NCBI RefSeq assembly: GCF_014656435.1
Contig: NZ_BNCK01000003.1
Span: forward strand, 1-64,000
Length of the DNA: 64,000 bases
Reading direction: 5' to 3'
DNA from: Thalassotalea marina
GTDB lineage: Bacteria; Pseudomonadota; Gammaproteobacteria; Enterobacterales; Alteromonadaceae
Shown here: in pieces, positions 39,639-49,032 of the stretch
Numbering within the stretch: position 1 is the first letter of the stretch
Layout: every line of letters begins with the position of its first letter
Translations under genes and position numbers: made by a program
The notes under the pieces: model-generated
The model's input: only the letters and a program-made list of their open reading frames with translations
Told to the model about the DNA's origin: nothing
Databases searched by the model: none

Positions 39639-41573
39639 TTATCTCTGCCCTACAATATATTCCATTGCCACTTCATCATCAGGGTTTTTGTGCGGACTTG
39701 GTTCACTGTCTTCAATAATGTTGTCCGCTAAAGAAGATTTATCAATGACCTTAAAACCTAACTTGTCAAAATACTTTGGAATATAAGTTAAAACAATGAT
39801 GTGTTCTAATTCCATTTGGTGAGCAAATTCTAACAAATATTGTACAAGCGCTTTACCTTGTCCTTCACCATGTACTGACTGTTCAACCACAACCGACCTA
39901 ATTTCAGCCAAACCTGTTTGGTAGATATACAAACAAGCAGTACCTACTAGCTGACCATCAATTTCAGCCACTACAAAGCTTTGAATATCATGAATAATAT
40001 TGTCACGTGAACGAGGTAGAATCTCGCCTTTATCTGCCCAAAAGTTTACCAAGCGATCAATACCATCAACATCAGACATTTTAGCTCTACGTACCGACAT
40101 TGCTGCAGCACGCTGAGCATTTAAGCGCTGTTTAACCTGCTTTAAAGCGACATTAATTTGCTGTTTACCTGGCGCACCAACCACTTGTTCATTGAGAATA
40201 TCTGCTTTACCTAACTCTAAAGAAGCTAATGCTTTTTCGACTTGAGAGCGTGATGTACCACCCAATGCTTCACGCTTATCTAAGGTCGACTCTATCGATA
40301 AATGTTGATAAACATCTTGCTCAATCTGGTCACTAAAAGTTTGCAACTGCGCTAAGGTTAGATCTTCTAAAGGTACACCTTTATCTATGGCAGCGAGTAC
40401 CACTTCACCAACAATGTGATGCGCCTCACGAAACGGGATATTTTTACCGACAAGATAATCGGCAAGCTCTGTTGCATTGGCGTAACCTTGCTGTGCTGCA
40501 GCTAAGGTTCGGGTGCGATTCACTTTCAGGCCGTCAGCAACTAAAGTTGCCATTTCCATGCACTCAAGCCAAGTATCCATAGCATCAAACAAGCCTTCTT
40601 TGTCTTCTTGCATATCTTTATTATAAGCAAGTGCCAAGGCTTTCATTGTAGTCAACATACCGGTTAATGAACCAAAAACACGGCCAGCTTTTCCACGGAT
40701 CAATTCACATGCATCAGGGTTTTTCTTTTGTGGCATTAATGACGAACCAGAACTGACAAGGTCACTCATTTCAACAAAGCCGGCTTCACCCGAGTTATAG
40801 AAAATCAGATCTTCTGCAAAACGAGATAAATGCATCATAGAAATACTTGCTGCGGCCAACAGTTCTATTACATGGTCACGATCTGACACCGCATCTAAAC
40901 TATTCATGGTTGCAGTACGAAAGCCTAAACGGTGGGCTAATGCATTGCGATCAATAGGATAAGCGGTACCGGCAAGCGCACCTGACCCTAACGGCGACAC
41001 ATCCAACCGATATAAAGCGTCTTTCAATCGTCCAATATCACGATTAAACATTTCAACGTAAGCTAAACACCAGTGACCAAAGGTCACTGGCTGTGCACGT
41101 TGCAGATGGGTATAGCCTGGCAACACGGTATTTTTTTCACGTTCCGCCAAGTTCATCATTGCCTGTTGCAAGTTGACCAAGGCAAACAATAAATCACCGC
41201 CCATTTCTTTACACCAAAGCTTAAGATCAGTGGCAACTTGATCATTACGAGAACGGCCTGTGTGTAATTTTTTACCTAGATCACCTGTTTTCTCAATTAA
41301 TTGCAGCTCTACCCAACTATGAATATCTTCTGCGTCAGACGCTAGAATTTGTTTTGGGTTTTGTTCAACCGATTGTTTTAAATCATTCAACGCCGCTGTT
41401 AACTGTGTTACTTCTTGCTCAGTCAATACACCGACTTCGTGAATTGCCTGTGCCCAAGCAATTGAGCCAACGATATCTTGCACCGCCATACGATAATCAA
41501 CCGGTAAAGAGTCGTTAAACTTTTTAAACTGTACACTTGCCTTTTCTTTAAAGCGGCCGCCCCATAATGCCAT
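39639..41573 (-). CDS. argH: Argininosuccinate lyase fused to an N-acetylglutamate synthase-like GNAT domain, ArgH(A)
   Basis: The product has 644 residues. Residues 1 to about 460 are a complete argininosuccinate lyase with the signature [19 protein letters not shown]. From about 490 an acetyltransferase follows ([18 protein letters not shown]..., [33 protein letters not shown]). It resembles short NAGS proteins that have only a GNAT domain. Such ArgH(A) fusions are known from Moritella, Vibrio and related marine bacteria. The enzyme should release arginine plus fumarate and may also acetylate glutamate. Confidence 0.95.
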   Translation of the reverse strand: MALWGGRFKEKASVQFKKFNDSLPVDYRMAVQDIVGSIAWAQAIHEVGVLTEQEVTQLTAALNDLKQSVEQNPKQILASDAEDIHSWVELQLIEKTGDLGKKLHTGRSRNDQVATDLKLWCKEMGGDLLFALVNLQQAMMNLAEREKNTVLPGYTHLQRAQPVTFGHWCLAYVEMFNRDIGRLKDALYRLDVSPLGSGALAGTAYPIDRNALAHRLGFRTATMNSLDAVSDRDHVIELLAAASISMMHLSRFAEDLIFYNSGEAGFVEMSDLVSSGSSLMPQKKNPDACELIRGKAGRVFGSLTGMLTTMKALALAYNKDMQEDKEGLFDAMDTWLECMEMATLVADGLKVNRTRTLAAAQQGYANATELADYLVGKNIPFREAHHIVGEVVLAAIDKGVPLEDLTLAQLQTFSDQIEQDVYQHLSIESTLDKREALGGTSRSQVEKALASLELGKADILNEQVVGAPGKQQINVALKQVKQRLNAQRAAAMSVRRAKMSDVDGIDRLVNFWADKGEILPRSRDNIIHDIQSFVVAEIDGQLVGTACLYIYQTGLAEIRSVVVEQSVHGEGQGKALVQYLLEFAHQMELEHIIVLTYIPKYFDKLGFKVIDKSSLADNIIEDSEPSPHKNPDDEVAMEYIVGQR

Positions 41574-41584
41574 GTGAAATACCC

Positions 41585-42814
41585 TTATGACTTGTCTTGT
41601 TGTGAAAGTGCTGTGATTCTGCTTGATAAACTAAACAAGCGGATAAAGCCTTCTGCATGTTTTTGATCATAAACATCATCAGCACCAAAGGTAGCAAACG
41701 CTTCTGAGTATAAGCTATTAGGTGAACGACGTTGGGTAACTGTTGCTGTACCTTTATATAACTTAACTACAACATCTCCTGTCATCTTTTCAGCAAACGA
41801 TGCAGCTGCAGCTAACTGCGCTTTGGCAAGTGGTGTAAACCAGCGGCCATCGTAGATAACATGAGAAAATTCTAGACCAACAGATTCACGGAATTTAAGT
41901 GACTCTTTATCTAAAATTAAACTTTCCAAGCCTTTATATGCAGCCATTAATACAGTGCCGCCTGGAGTTTCATAACAGCCTCTTGACTTCATACCTACTA
42001 GACGATTTTCCACGATATCAATACGACCAACACCATGTGCTGCTGCTTTATCATTGAGATACATTAACGATTGGTATGGTGAAAGCGCTTTACCATCTAC
42101 GGCAACCAATTCACCATTTGCAAAGCTAAGCTCAACTGTTTGTGGTGTATCCGGCGCATCCATTGGGTCAACAGTCATCGTCCATACTTCTTTTGACGGC
42201 TCACACCAAGGATCTTCAAGTTCACCACCTTCATGTGAAATGTGCCACGCATTAGCATCACGTGAATAAATTTTTGTTAGTGATGCCGCACATGGAATAT
42301 TGCGCTCTGCTAAGTAATCAAGTAGGTCTTCACGCGATACCATATCCCATTCACGCCACGGCGCAATAACCGTTAGTTGTGGAGCTAAAGCAGCAAAACA
42401 AGACTCAAAACGTACTTGATCGTTACCTTTGCCGGTACAGCCATGACATACGGCATCTGCCCCTACTTTTAATGCCACTTCAACATGCGCTTTGGCAATC
42501 ACTGGACGTGCCATTGAGGTACCTAATAGGTATTGCCCCTCATAAACAGCACCAGTTTTTAAAATAGGGAAGATATACTCTTTAACAAATTCTTCCTTTA
42601 AATCGACGACATGGCATTCAGAAGCGCCAGAAGCAATGGCTTTTTCTTTTATGCCATTAAGTTCTTCTTCGCCTTGTCCAACGTCAGCGCAAAAAGCGAC
42701 AACTTCACAGCCGTCATAATTTTCTTTTAACCATGGAATAATCGCTGATGTATCTAGACCACCTGAATATGCTAATACTACTTTTTTAATCTGTTTTTTT
42801 GCTGCTAAAGCCAT
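41585..42814 (-). CDS. argG: Argininosuccinate synthase
   Basis: The product has 409 residues. It joins citrulline and aspartate using ATP. The N-type pyrophosphatase loop [15 protein letters not shown] and the conserved [14 protein letters not shown] segment are intact. The length corresponds to the short (non-enterobacterial) ArgG class. It is 11 bp from argH in the argCBFGH operon. Confidence 0.97.
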   Translation of the reverse strand: MALAAKKQIKKVVLAYSGGLDTSAIIPWLKENYDGCEVVAFCADVGQGEEELNGIKEKAIASGASECHVVDLKEEFVKEYIFPILKTGAVYEGQYLLGTSMARPVIAKAHVEVALKVGADAVCHGCTGKGNDQVRFESCFAALAPQLTVIAPWREWDMVSREDLLDYLAERNIPCAASLTKIYSRDANAWHISHEGGELEDPWCEPSKEVWTMTVDPMDAPDTPQTVELSFANGELVAVDGKALSPYQSLMYLNDKAAAHGVGRIDIVENRLVGMKSRGCYETPGGTVLMAAYKGLESLILDKESLKFRESVGLEFSHVIYDGRWFTPLAKAQLAAAASFAEKMTGDVVVKLYKGTATVTQRRSPNSLYSEAFATFGADDVYDQKHAEGFIRLFSLSSRITALSQQDKS

Positions 42815-42849
42815 TGTTTGTTACCTATAAATAATCTGTTTTAAAAGGG

Positions 42850-43776
42850 TTACGATGCTAATGCGTCAACTAAAACGGCACATTGCGCCCACATTCTGTT
42901 TTCTGCCTGTTTGAAGACTATTGACTTGCTTTCGTCATCAAACAAAGCGGTTGTAATTTCTTCCTCAAGATGAGCTGGTTGACAATGCATGACATAACTA
43001 GCCTGCGTTTTTTCCATCAATGAGTGGTTCACTTGAAATGGTGCAAATTTGGCAAGTAACTGAGCTTTATCTTGTTCACCTTCATTGCCCATTGACACCC
43101 AAGTATCAGTGTAAATAACGTCTTGTTGGCCAATTGCAGTAACATCTGAAGTTAAACTAAAGTTTGTACCTGTTTGCAGGGCAATTGTTTGCACTTTATC
43201 TATCATCTGTTGTGACGGGCCATGCCCCTCTGGACAAACTAACGTAAAATTAACACCTAGCGTTGCTGCGGTGATCATCAATGAATTCGACACATTATTG
43301 CCATCACCCACATAAGCTAGATTTAATCCATTAAGCACATCAAAATGCTCTGCTAATGTGACAAAATCAGCTAAGGATTGACATGGGTGATACAAATCAC
43401 ATAAGGCATTTACTACCGGTACTGAAGCATGTTCTGCCAATTGATCTATTGATTGGTGAGAAAAAACTCTAGCAACAATCGCATCGGCATAGCACGATAA
43501 GTTTTTTGCGTAATCTGACACGCGTTCACGCTCACCAAGTTTTCCGTTTTGTTGCCCTAAATATAGTGCATGTCCACCGAGTTTATTGATGCCCATATCA
43601 AAACTGACATGTGTTCTTAATGATGGTTTTTCAAAAATCATGGCTATCGACTTTCCAGATAAAGCGTTTGCATAATTTTCAGTATTTTTTTTAATATCGA
43701 TTGCTTGAGCAATCAAATGTTCTATCTCTGATTTCGTTAATAAATCATCAGCAACAAAGTGTTTAGCTGTCATCAT
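42850..43776 (-). CDS. argF: Ornithine carbamoyltransferase
   Basis: The product has 308 residues. It makes citrulline from ornithine and carbamoyl phosphate. The carbamoyl-phosphate loop reads PSLRTHVSF (usually STRTR-SF) and the ornithine/CP loop reads MHCQPAH (usually HCLPA); the key Ser, Arg, Thr and Cys are conserved. DLYHPCQ is also intact. N-acetylornithine carbamoyltransferase is unlikely, because argE is present and the motif set fits OTC. It lies 31 bp after argB. Confidence 0.92.
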   Translation of the reverse strand: MMTAKHFVADDLLTKSEIEHLIAQAIDIKKNTENYANALSGKSIAMIFEKPSLRTHVSFDMGINKLGGHALYLGQQNGKLGERERVSDYAKNLSCYADAIVARVFSHQSIDQLAEHASVPVVNALCDLYHPCQSLADFVTLAEHFDVLNGLNLAYVGDGNNVSNSLMITAATLGVNFTLVCPEGHGPSQQMIDKVQTIALQTGTNFSLTSDVTAIGQQDVIYTDTWVSMGNEGEQDKAQLLAKFAPFQVNHSLMEKTQASYVMHCQPAHLEEEITTALFDDESKSIVFKQAENRMWAQCAVLVDALAS

Positions 43777-43807
43777 TCAATTCCTATCGTAAAGTATCTA
43801 AAGAGGT

Positions 43808-44590
43808 TTAATTCGCTTCAATGCGGGTACCGATTGCTTGGCCAGCCAGTAAATGCATTATTTGTTCTGGCTGTTGCCAACTGGCAACCGCGATACTTCG
43901 TCGTAATTGATTGGCAGCATGCAGAGCAGCTTTAACTTTAGCGGTCATTCCACCAGCAATAACCCCTTGTTCTATCAGTTGGTCGGCTTCATTTGCGTCA
44001 AGTGTTGATAAATAATCACCATTAGCACCTTTGACGCCATTAACGTCGGTTAAAAGTAAAAGTTCAGCATTTAACAACTGACAAATTGAAACTGCTGCGT
44101 CATCTGCATTTACGTTGACTAACTGCCCCGACTTAAGCGCTCCAATTGAAGAAATAATGGGTAAAAAGCCACCATTTAATAAGCCATCTAATAATTTGCT
44201 ACAGTGCGGATAGGGTTCGCCAACACAACCGAGATCCAATTCAGATAAGCGACAGGCAACCATATCACCATCAGTTAATGACAAACCAACAGCAGGAATG
44301 TTAAGTGCGTTAGCACTAGCGACTATCGATTTGTTTACTTGACCCGCTAACACACCTGCAATGATCGGCATTTGTTCTTTCGGCGTGACACGTAATCCAT
44401 GTTTTTTTTCTGTACTAAAACCCGCATTCGCCAACATATCGTCAACGACACAGCCTCCGCCATGAATCAACACCATATGGCGGTGTTTCACTTGCGCCAT
44501 AACCGTCAGTAACTTTTGTAGTGCGCCGTGTGTTTCTAAAATAGCACCGCCAATTTTTATGACTAAGGGTTTTAATTTTGCTTTATCCAT
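43808..44590 (-). CDS. argB: Acetylglutamate kinase
   Basis: The product has 260 residues of the amino-acid-kinase family: KIGGAILE, LIHGGGCVVDDML, and INADDAA-type nucleotide-binding residues (VNVNADDAAVSICQLL). It phosphorylates N-acetylglutamate. It lacks the N-terminal helix of arginine-inhibited NAGKs, suggesting feedback acts at ArgA. The start overlaps argC by 8 bases. Confidence 0.95.
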   Translation of the reverse strand: MDKAKLKPLVIKIGGAILETHGALQKLLTVMAQVKHRHMVLIHGGGCVVDDMLANAGFSTEKKHGLRVTPKEQMPIIAGVLAGQVNKSIVASANALNIPAVGLSLTDGDMVACRLSELDLGCVGEPYPHCSKLLDGLLNGGFLPIISSIGALKSGQLVNVNADDAAVSICQLLNAELLLLTDVNGVKGANGDYLSTLDANEADQLIEQGVIAGGMTAKVKAALHAANQLRRSIAVASWQQPEQIMHLLAGQAIGTRIEAN

Positions 44591-45623
44591 TACCTAACTC
44601 CGAAGCTGTGGTAGGTAATAAGGCATAATGACTCGGTAAACCTAAGCTGATGTTAGCGCATTGTATTGCCTGAGACGCCGCGCCTTTCAGTAGATTATCG
44701 ATGGCACAACTGACTACAAGCACCTGTTTTTCTTCGTCAAACTGCCAATGAATATCAGCAAAAGGTGTATAGGCAACATTATCAATTTTTGGCCAATCCG
44801 CACTTATTCTAACTAGTGGCGTATCTTGATACGCAGTATTAAAAGCGTTATCTATATCTGCGACAGTTACGCCTGATTTTAACGTCAGAGTTACAGTACT
44901 TAGTAGCCCACGTTTATACGGTGCCAAATGTGGATTGAAAATCACTTGAGCTTGAGCTTCTTGACTAATTTCCGGTTGATGTCTGTGTTGCAAAATGTTG
45001 TAGGGTGTCAGGCTTACCTCATTAAAACTCGTGGCCATGCTCAGCTTTTTACCTGCACCACTAACACCACTAATACCATTAACAACGATCAAACTGTTTT
45101 CGGCATGTAGCTGATTATTAGTGATAGGTTTTAACGCTAGTAAACTCGCCGTTGGGTAACAACCTGGGACTGCAACTAGCTTAGCTGTTGCGATTTGCTG
45201 ACGTTGCCATTCAGCTAACCCATAAACCGCTTGATTGATTAAGTCGTTGTTTGGATGTTCAAATCCATAATATTGTGGATAGTCTTGTGGCTGATTTAGA
45301 CGAAAACCACCAGAGAGATCAAAAACCTTAATGCCATGCTGTAAAAAATGAGATGCCCACTGAGCACTATATTCATGTGGGGTCGCAAAAAAAACCGCAT
45401 CTAGGCTATCTTTCACTTGCTCTAGCCAATGAGAAGAAAAAGCGATAAGCGGAAGGTCACAGATGCCTTGATATCTAGGATGAAGTTGCGAGAAGGATTT
45501 GCCAGCTGACGTTGAGCCTTCCGAAACAACAAGGTACTCGAGTGACAATTTATCATGGCGACTAAGTAAAAAAACTAACTCAGCCCCTACATAACCACTT
45601 GCACCAATAACCGCCACTTTCAT
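44583..45623 (-). CDS. argC: N-acetyl-gamma-glutamyl-phosphate reductase
   Basis: The product has 346 residues. The NADPH-binding N-terminus (MKVAVIGASGYVGAEL) and catalytic cysteine (VPGCYPTASLLAL) are intact. I chose the ATG at 45623; a GTG two codons upstream is in frame, but the family N-terminus starts at MKV. It is the first gene of the argCBFGH(A)-argA operon, divergent from argE across a 280-bp region with an ARG-box match. Confidence 0.95.
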   Translation of the reverse strand: MKVAVIGASGYVGAELVFLLSRHDKLSLEYLVVSEGSTSAGKSFSQLHPRYQGICDLPLIAFSSHWLEQVKDSLDAVFFATPHEYSAQWASHFLQHGIKVFDLSGGFRLNQPQDYPQYYGFEHPNNDLINQAVYGLAEWQRQQIATAKLVAVPGCYPTASLLALKPITNNQLHAENSLIVVNGISGVSGAGKKLSMATSFNEVSLTPYNILQHRHQPEISQEAQAQVIFNPHLAPYKRGLLSTVTLTLKSGVTVADIDNAFNTAYQDTPLVRISADWPKIDNVAYTPFADIHWQFDEEKQVLVVSCAIDNLLKGAASQAIQCANISLGLPSHYALLPTTASELGNG

Positions 45624-45638
45624 AAACACCCACCATAA

Positions 45639-45656
45639 AATGCATTTTTATTCACA
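45639..45656. promoter_or_regulatory. Candidate ArgR operator (ARG box)
   Basis: TGCATTTTTATTCA at 45641-45654 matches the ARG-box core TGAAT-N4-ATTCA with one mismatch. A further ATTCA half-site (AATTCA at 45680-45685) lies 31 bases on, so a paired site is possible. It sits 16 bases upstream of the argC start, suited to ArgR repression of the argC operon and perhaps argE. The rest of the 280-bp divergent region is AT-rich and without a gene. Confidence 0.55.
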
Positions 45657-45903
45657 GCTAAATATTAAAACACTCATTTAATTCATTTAGCTTGCAAGAA
45701 ATAATCAACAATAAAAATCTAGCACCAACAAACACAAGCAGCCATATAAAACAAAAGTTTTAAACAAAGTTTAAAAAAACCATAATTTTTATATAGCCAA
45801 GTGATTGACGCTTATTTAAACTAGAAGCGCATTCTATTTTAATATGGGTAGATATGCAACCATTATGAATTTCTACCCGCAAAAACACAATGAGATTAAA
45901 TAT

Positions 45904-47052
45904 ATGGTAAACATTCCTAACTTTTCTCAAGTATTACAGGAACTTATTTCAACCCCCTCTATCAGTTCAACACTTGAAAGTTGGGATCAAGGTAATCTAC
46001 CTATTATCGAAAAACTCGCTGCATGGTTTGAATCTTTAGGTTTTCATATAGAAATTCAATCCGTTCCACATGCCAGAAATAAATATAACCTATTGGCAAC
46101 TTTGGGCTCTGGTACTGGTGGGTTACTACTTGCAGGACACAGTGATACCGTACCTTATGATGAAAATAAGTGGCAAACTGATCCCTTTAAAATACAAGAA
46201 AAAGACAACAAGTTTTTTGGACTTGGTACTTGTGATATGAAAGGATTTTTTGCTTTTGTTTTACATGCGTGCAAACAAATAGAGCGCGACAAAATAAAAA
46301 AACCGCTTTACGTATTAGCCACGGCGGATGAAGAAACCACTATGGCTGGTGCTCGTTTTTTTGCCGATGAAAACAAAATAACACCTGATGTTGCTATTAT
46401 TGGCGAACCGACAAATTTAGTACCTGTGGTAATGCACAAAGGACATATGTCACATCGAATCACGGTTGAGGGGCAATCTGGCCATTCAAGTAAACCTGAT
46501 TATGGGGTTAATGCCATAGAAATTATGCATGGTGTTATCGGCGCATTATTGGAACTAAAACAAAAGTTGTTTAGTCATTATCAAAATAATGCATTTGATG
46601 TAGCAGGACCAACGTTAAACTTAGGTGCGATTCAAGGTGGTGACAATGCAAATAGAATTTGTGGACACTGCCACTTAGATATAGATATGAGAGCACTGCC
46701 AGGTATGACTGATGCAGAGCTTATTTTATTACTTTCTGAAGCACTAAAACCTGTCGCAACCAAATACCCTGGCCGAGTCACTTTTGATGAACTTCACCCA
46801 AGCTCACCAAGTTTTGAGCAAGATGCTAAAGATGATTTTGTAGTGCTTGCAGAAAAAGTAAGTGGTCATGCATGTTGTGCGGTCAACTACGCAACAGAAG
46901 CCCCATTTATTCAACATTTAGGCTGTAAAACCATTGTCATGGGGCCGGGCTCCATTGCACAAGCACACCAACCTAATGAATATTTGGCACTTTCTGAAAT
47001 AGATAAAACGAATAAGCTACTGCAAACCATGATCCAACATTATTGCTTTTAA
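45904..47052 (+). CDS. argE: Acetylornithine deacetylase
   Basis: The product has 382 residues. This M20-family zinc enzyme releases ornithine from N-acetylornithine. Metal and catalytic motifs are LLAGHSDTVP, LGTCDMKGFFAF, TADEETTMAGA and AIIGEPT, plus the C-terminal GPGSIAQAHQPNEYL. The start at 45904 is chosen because Escherichia coli ArgE aligns from there (length 383); the frame remains open 20 codons upstream with another ATG at 45844. Presence of ArgE together with ArgA indicates the linear acetyl pathway. Confidence 0.95.
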   Translation: MVNIPNFSQVLQELISTPSISSTLESWDQGNLPIIEKLAAWFESLGFHIEIQSVPHARNKYNLLATLGSGTGGLLLAGHSDTVPYDENKWQTDPFKIQEKDNKFFGLGTCDMKGFFAFVLHACKQIERDKIKKPLYVLATADEETTMAGARFFADENKITPDVAIIGEPTNLVPVVMHKGHMSHRITVEGQSGHSSKPDYGVNAIEIMHGVIGALLELKQKLFSHYQNNAFDVAGPTLNLGAIQGGDNANRICGHCHLDIDMRALPGMTDAELILLLSEALKPVATKYPGRVTFDELHPSSPSFEQDAKDDFVVLAEKVSGHACCAVNYATEAPFIQHLGCKTIVMGPGSIAQAHQPNEYLALSEIDKTNKLLQTMIQHYCF

Positions 47053-47441
47053 GGTTTAGCTAATTCCAATAACCGATAAAAGCAAAAAGCCGCAGCAAAA
47101 GTAATTTGCAATGCGGCTTCCCACACAAAAACCATCAATAGGTTAAATGGCCACTAATCACTCATTTAGATATGCAGTTAGTATCATTTAAACAACCAAT
47201 GGTTTTTGGGATTATTGTCACATTAGACAAATAAGTCTGGTAAAAATCGCAGCCAAAGTGTCGTAGAAACAAAGCCCCCACCTTGCTATAACACACCTGA
47301 AAAGCGATGTTTAGTACCCATTAAAACTTCCTAATGACACTTCAATCCGAAACACAATATAGGCAGGAGTTTGATTATTAAGGCTGGAAAAACATTAAAT
47401 ATATGTTGTATCTGAGTGTCTAGATAGGAAGATAGATCAGG
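47053..47441. other. Gene-free gap after argE with a stem-loop
   Basis: AAGCCGCA (47087-47094) and TGCGGCTT (47112-47119) form a stem-loop about 35 bases past argE, possibly its terminator although the U-run is weak. I see no credible gene or repeat in the remaining 320 bases. Confidence 0.5.
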
Positions 47442-48899
47442 TTAAGAAGTTTTATTCCAAAGCTTTTGGTGATTACGCATGCCAAAATAGTCATTAGCGT
47501 GCCAGCACCGAGGCAACAAATCTAACTTTTTACGCTCTTGGTAATTTGAGGCAAGTTTTTCTAAAATTTCGTTTAATCGATCTTTACTGATCGTAGCAAA
47601 CTCCTTTGCGGTATCGGTATTATAAAGGTTTATACCATCTTTAATAACAATGTCCTGCCCATGAGCAATAAAGGTTAAACCGCGTGTCGCCATCCGGCAA
47701 ACTGGGTGTTTAGGATTTTCAGGATACAACTGTGTAACAATGGCATACTCATAGTGCTCACCTTTTTTTCCGTCTGAATCTGTCGGAATGTAAGTAACAC
47801 CATAGCCCTGTGGGAAATCTCCGGTAATTTGTCGAAGTGTATCTACAGCAACTTGGCAAATAGTACCTCGCTCAGCATTCTGATTCAGTGCCTGATACAC
47901 CTTAGGTAATAATTTATAGTTGTAGCTTGATTTGGTTGATAGAATTATCGACGCATATATCTGCGGCACTTTTAAAACGTTACCTATCCCTTGCTTAGGC
48001 GAGATTGCATTTTTAAGCAGATGTTTGATAAACACTAATTTTCGATGTTCCGAAACATTAAACTTATCGCGATCCGCTTTGGAGTTGCCAATGTATAAGG
48101 GGACTCCAATACCATCAACTAAAAACTTAATAGTTTCTCGGTAATTAACTTGTAGTAGCGCTTTACGCTCCTCAACTTTCAGCGTTCTAAAAGGGTCTAA
48201 TGTACCGTCAGGGCCACAGACAATTTTTTGCGCTTCGGGATGAAAATGCCCAATGTCTTGAATAAGCGATGCCATTAAAAAAGGAATTTTTATGTCTTCT
48301 ATAAGAGACTTATATTTTTCTTTGTCTAACGATTTAAGATCTTGAAACTGTTCGCTATCAACACCTTCAAGCACCTGTTGTACGTATTGATCTTGAACAC
48401 AAACCTCATTAGCTATGAAAAGCTGATCAAGTAATCTTAAGCTTAATACCGCTTTGTACAATGGTTTTGAACGTTCATTGGCTTCTGCTACTCGCTTACC
48501 CTCAGTTGGACTCAGTAGCTGAATAGTGCCTAATAGCTGCGCAGATTTGCGAACACTGTCTTTAAAAGTACTTCCTTCACATAAATCAATAATGTCTTTA
48601 CACAATGTGTATAAAAACTTATGCCGCTCGTTACTTTCAAGTTTTAACTCTTGTTTAAAATCTCGATAATCGCGCTCAATCTTTTCTATGTGACGTTTTA
48701 CGTTATCATCGTCTTTTTGTGTTTCAAGCTCAACGATACGCTGTTGTAATTTATCTAGTTTATTTTGATTAAAAGGCTGATTTTCATAAAAAGAAATTGC
48801 CCGTTCAAGCAATGAATCTTTTAAAACACTTCTTCCATAAACTTTATTTAGTATGGTTTTAACTTGGGAGGTGAAGTGCGAATCTATTTTTGCAGCCAT
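47442..48899 (-). CDS. Conserved-looking protein of unknown function with degenerate HD-like segment
   Basis: The product has 485 residues, without signal peptide or membrane segments, so it should be cytosolic. The N-terminal third is charged and probably coiled coil (about 45-95). Around residue 207 a helix reads PFLMASLIQDIGHFHPEAQ. The DIGH core recalls HD/HD-GYP phosphohydrolases (HDIGK), but the first His is Gln and no later HD metal ligands are evident. The C-terminal half (PQGYGVTYIPTDSDGKKGEHYEYAIVTQLYP... CRMATRGLTF) looks like a folded beta-rich domain. I do not recognise the family. It stands alone between argE and metL. Confidence 0.6.
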   Translation of the reverse strand: MAAKIDSHFTSQVKTILNKVYGRSVLKDSLLERAISFYENQPFNQNKLDKLQQRIVELETQKDDDNVKRHIEKIERDYRDFKQELKLESNERHKFLYTLCKDIIDLCEGSTFKDSVRKSAQLLGTIQLLSPTEGKRVAEANERSKPLYKAVLSLRLLDQLFIANEVCVQDQYVQQVLEGVDSEQFQDLKSLDKEKYKSLIEDIKIPFLMASLIQDIGHFHPEAQKIVCGPDGTLDPFRTLKVEERKALLQVNYRETIKFLVDGIGVPLYIGNSKADRDKFNVSEHRKLVFIKHLLKNAISPKQGIGNVLKVPQIYASIILSTKSSYNYKLLPKVYQALNQNAERGTICQVAVDTLRQITGDFPQGYGVTYIPTDSDGKKGEHYEYAIVTQLYPENPKHPVCRMATRGLTFIAHGQDIVIKDGINLYNTDTAKEFATISKDRLNEILEKLASNYQERKKLDLLPRCWHANDYFGMRNHQKLWNKTS

Positions 48900-49032
48900 A
48901 TTTTGTTAATAAAAAGGTATGTAAAGGAGCTTCAATAGCCCGAGCCAATAATTGACATCGGGCCATCAGGTTAATTTAGTATTTAACGGTAAAATAGTTG
49001 CGAATTTTTCTAATAAATATTTAACGGTTAAA

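Noticed and set aside
42850..43776. ArgF as N-acetylornithine or N-succinylornithine carbamoyltransferase because of PSLRTH and HCQPAH
   Set aside because: argE is present, the essential Ser/Arg/Thr and Cys residues are kept, and the rest of the sequence follows ordinary OTC; the changes look like lineage variation.
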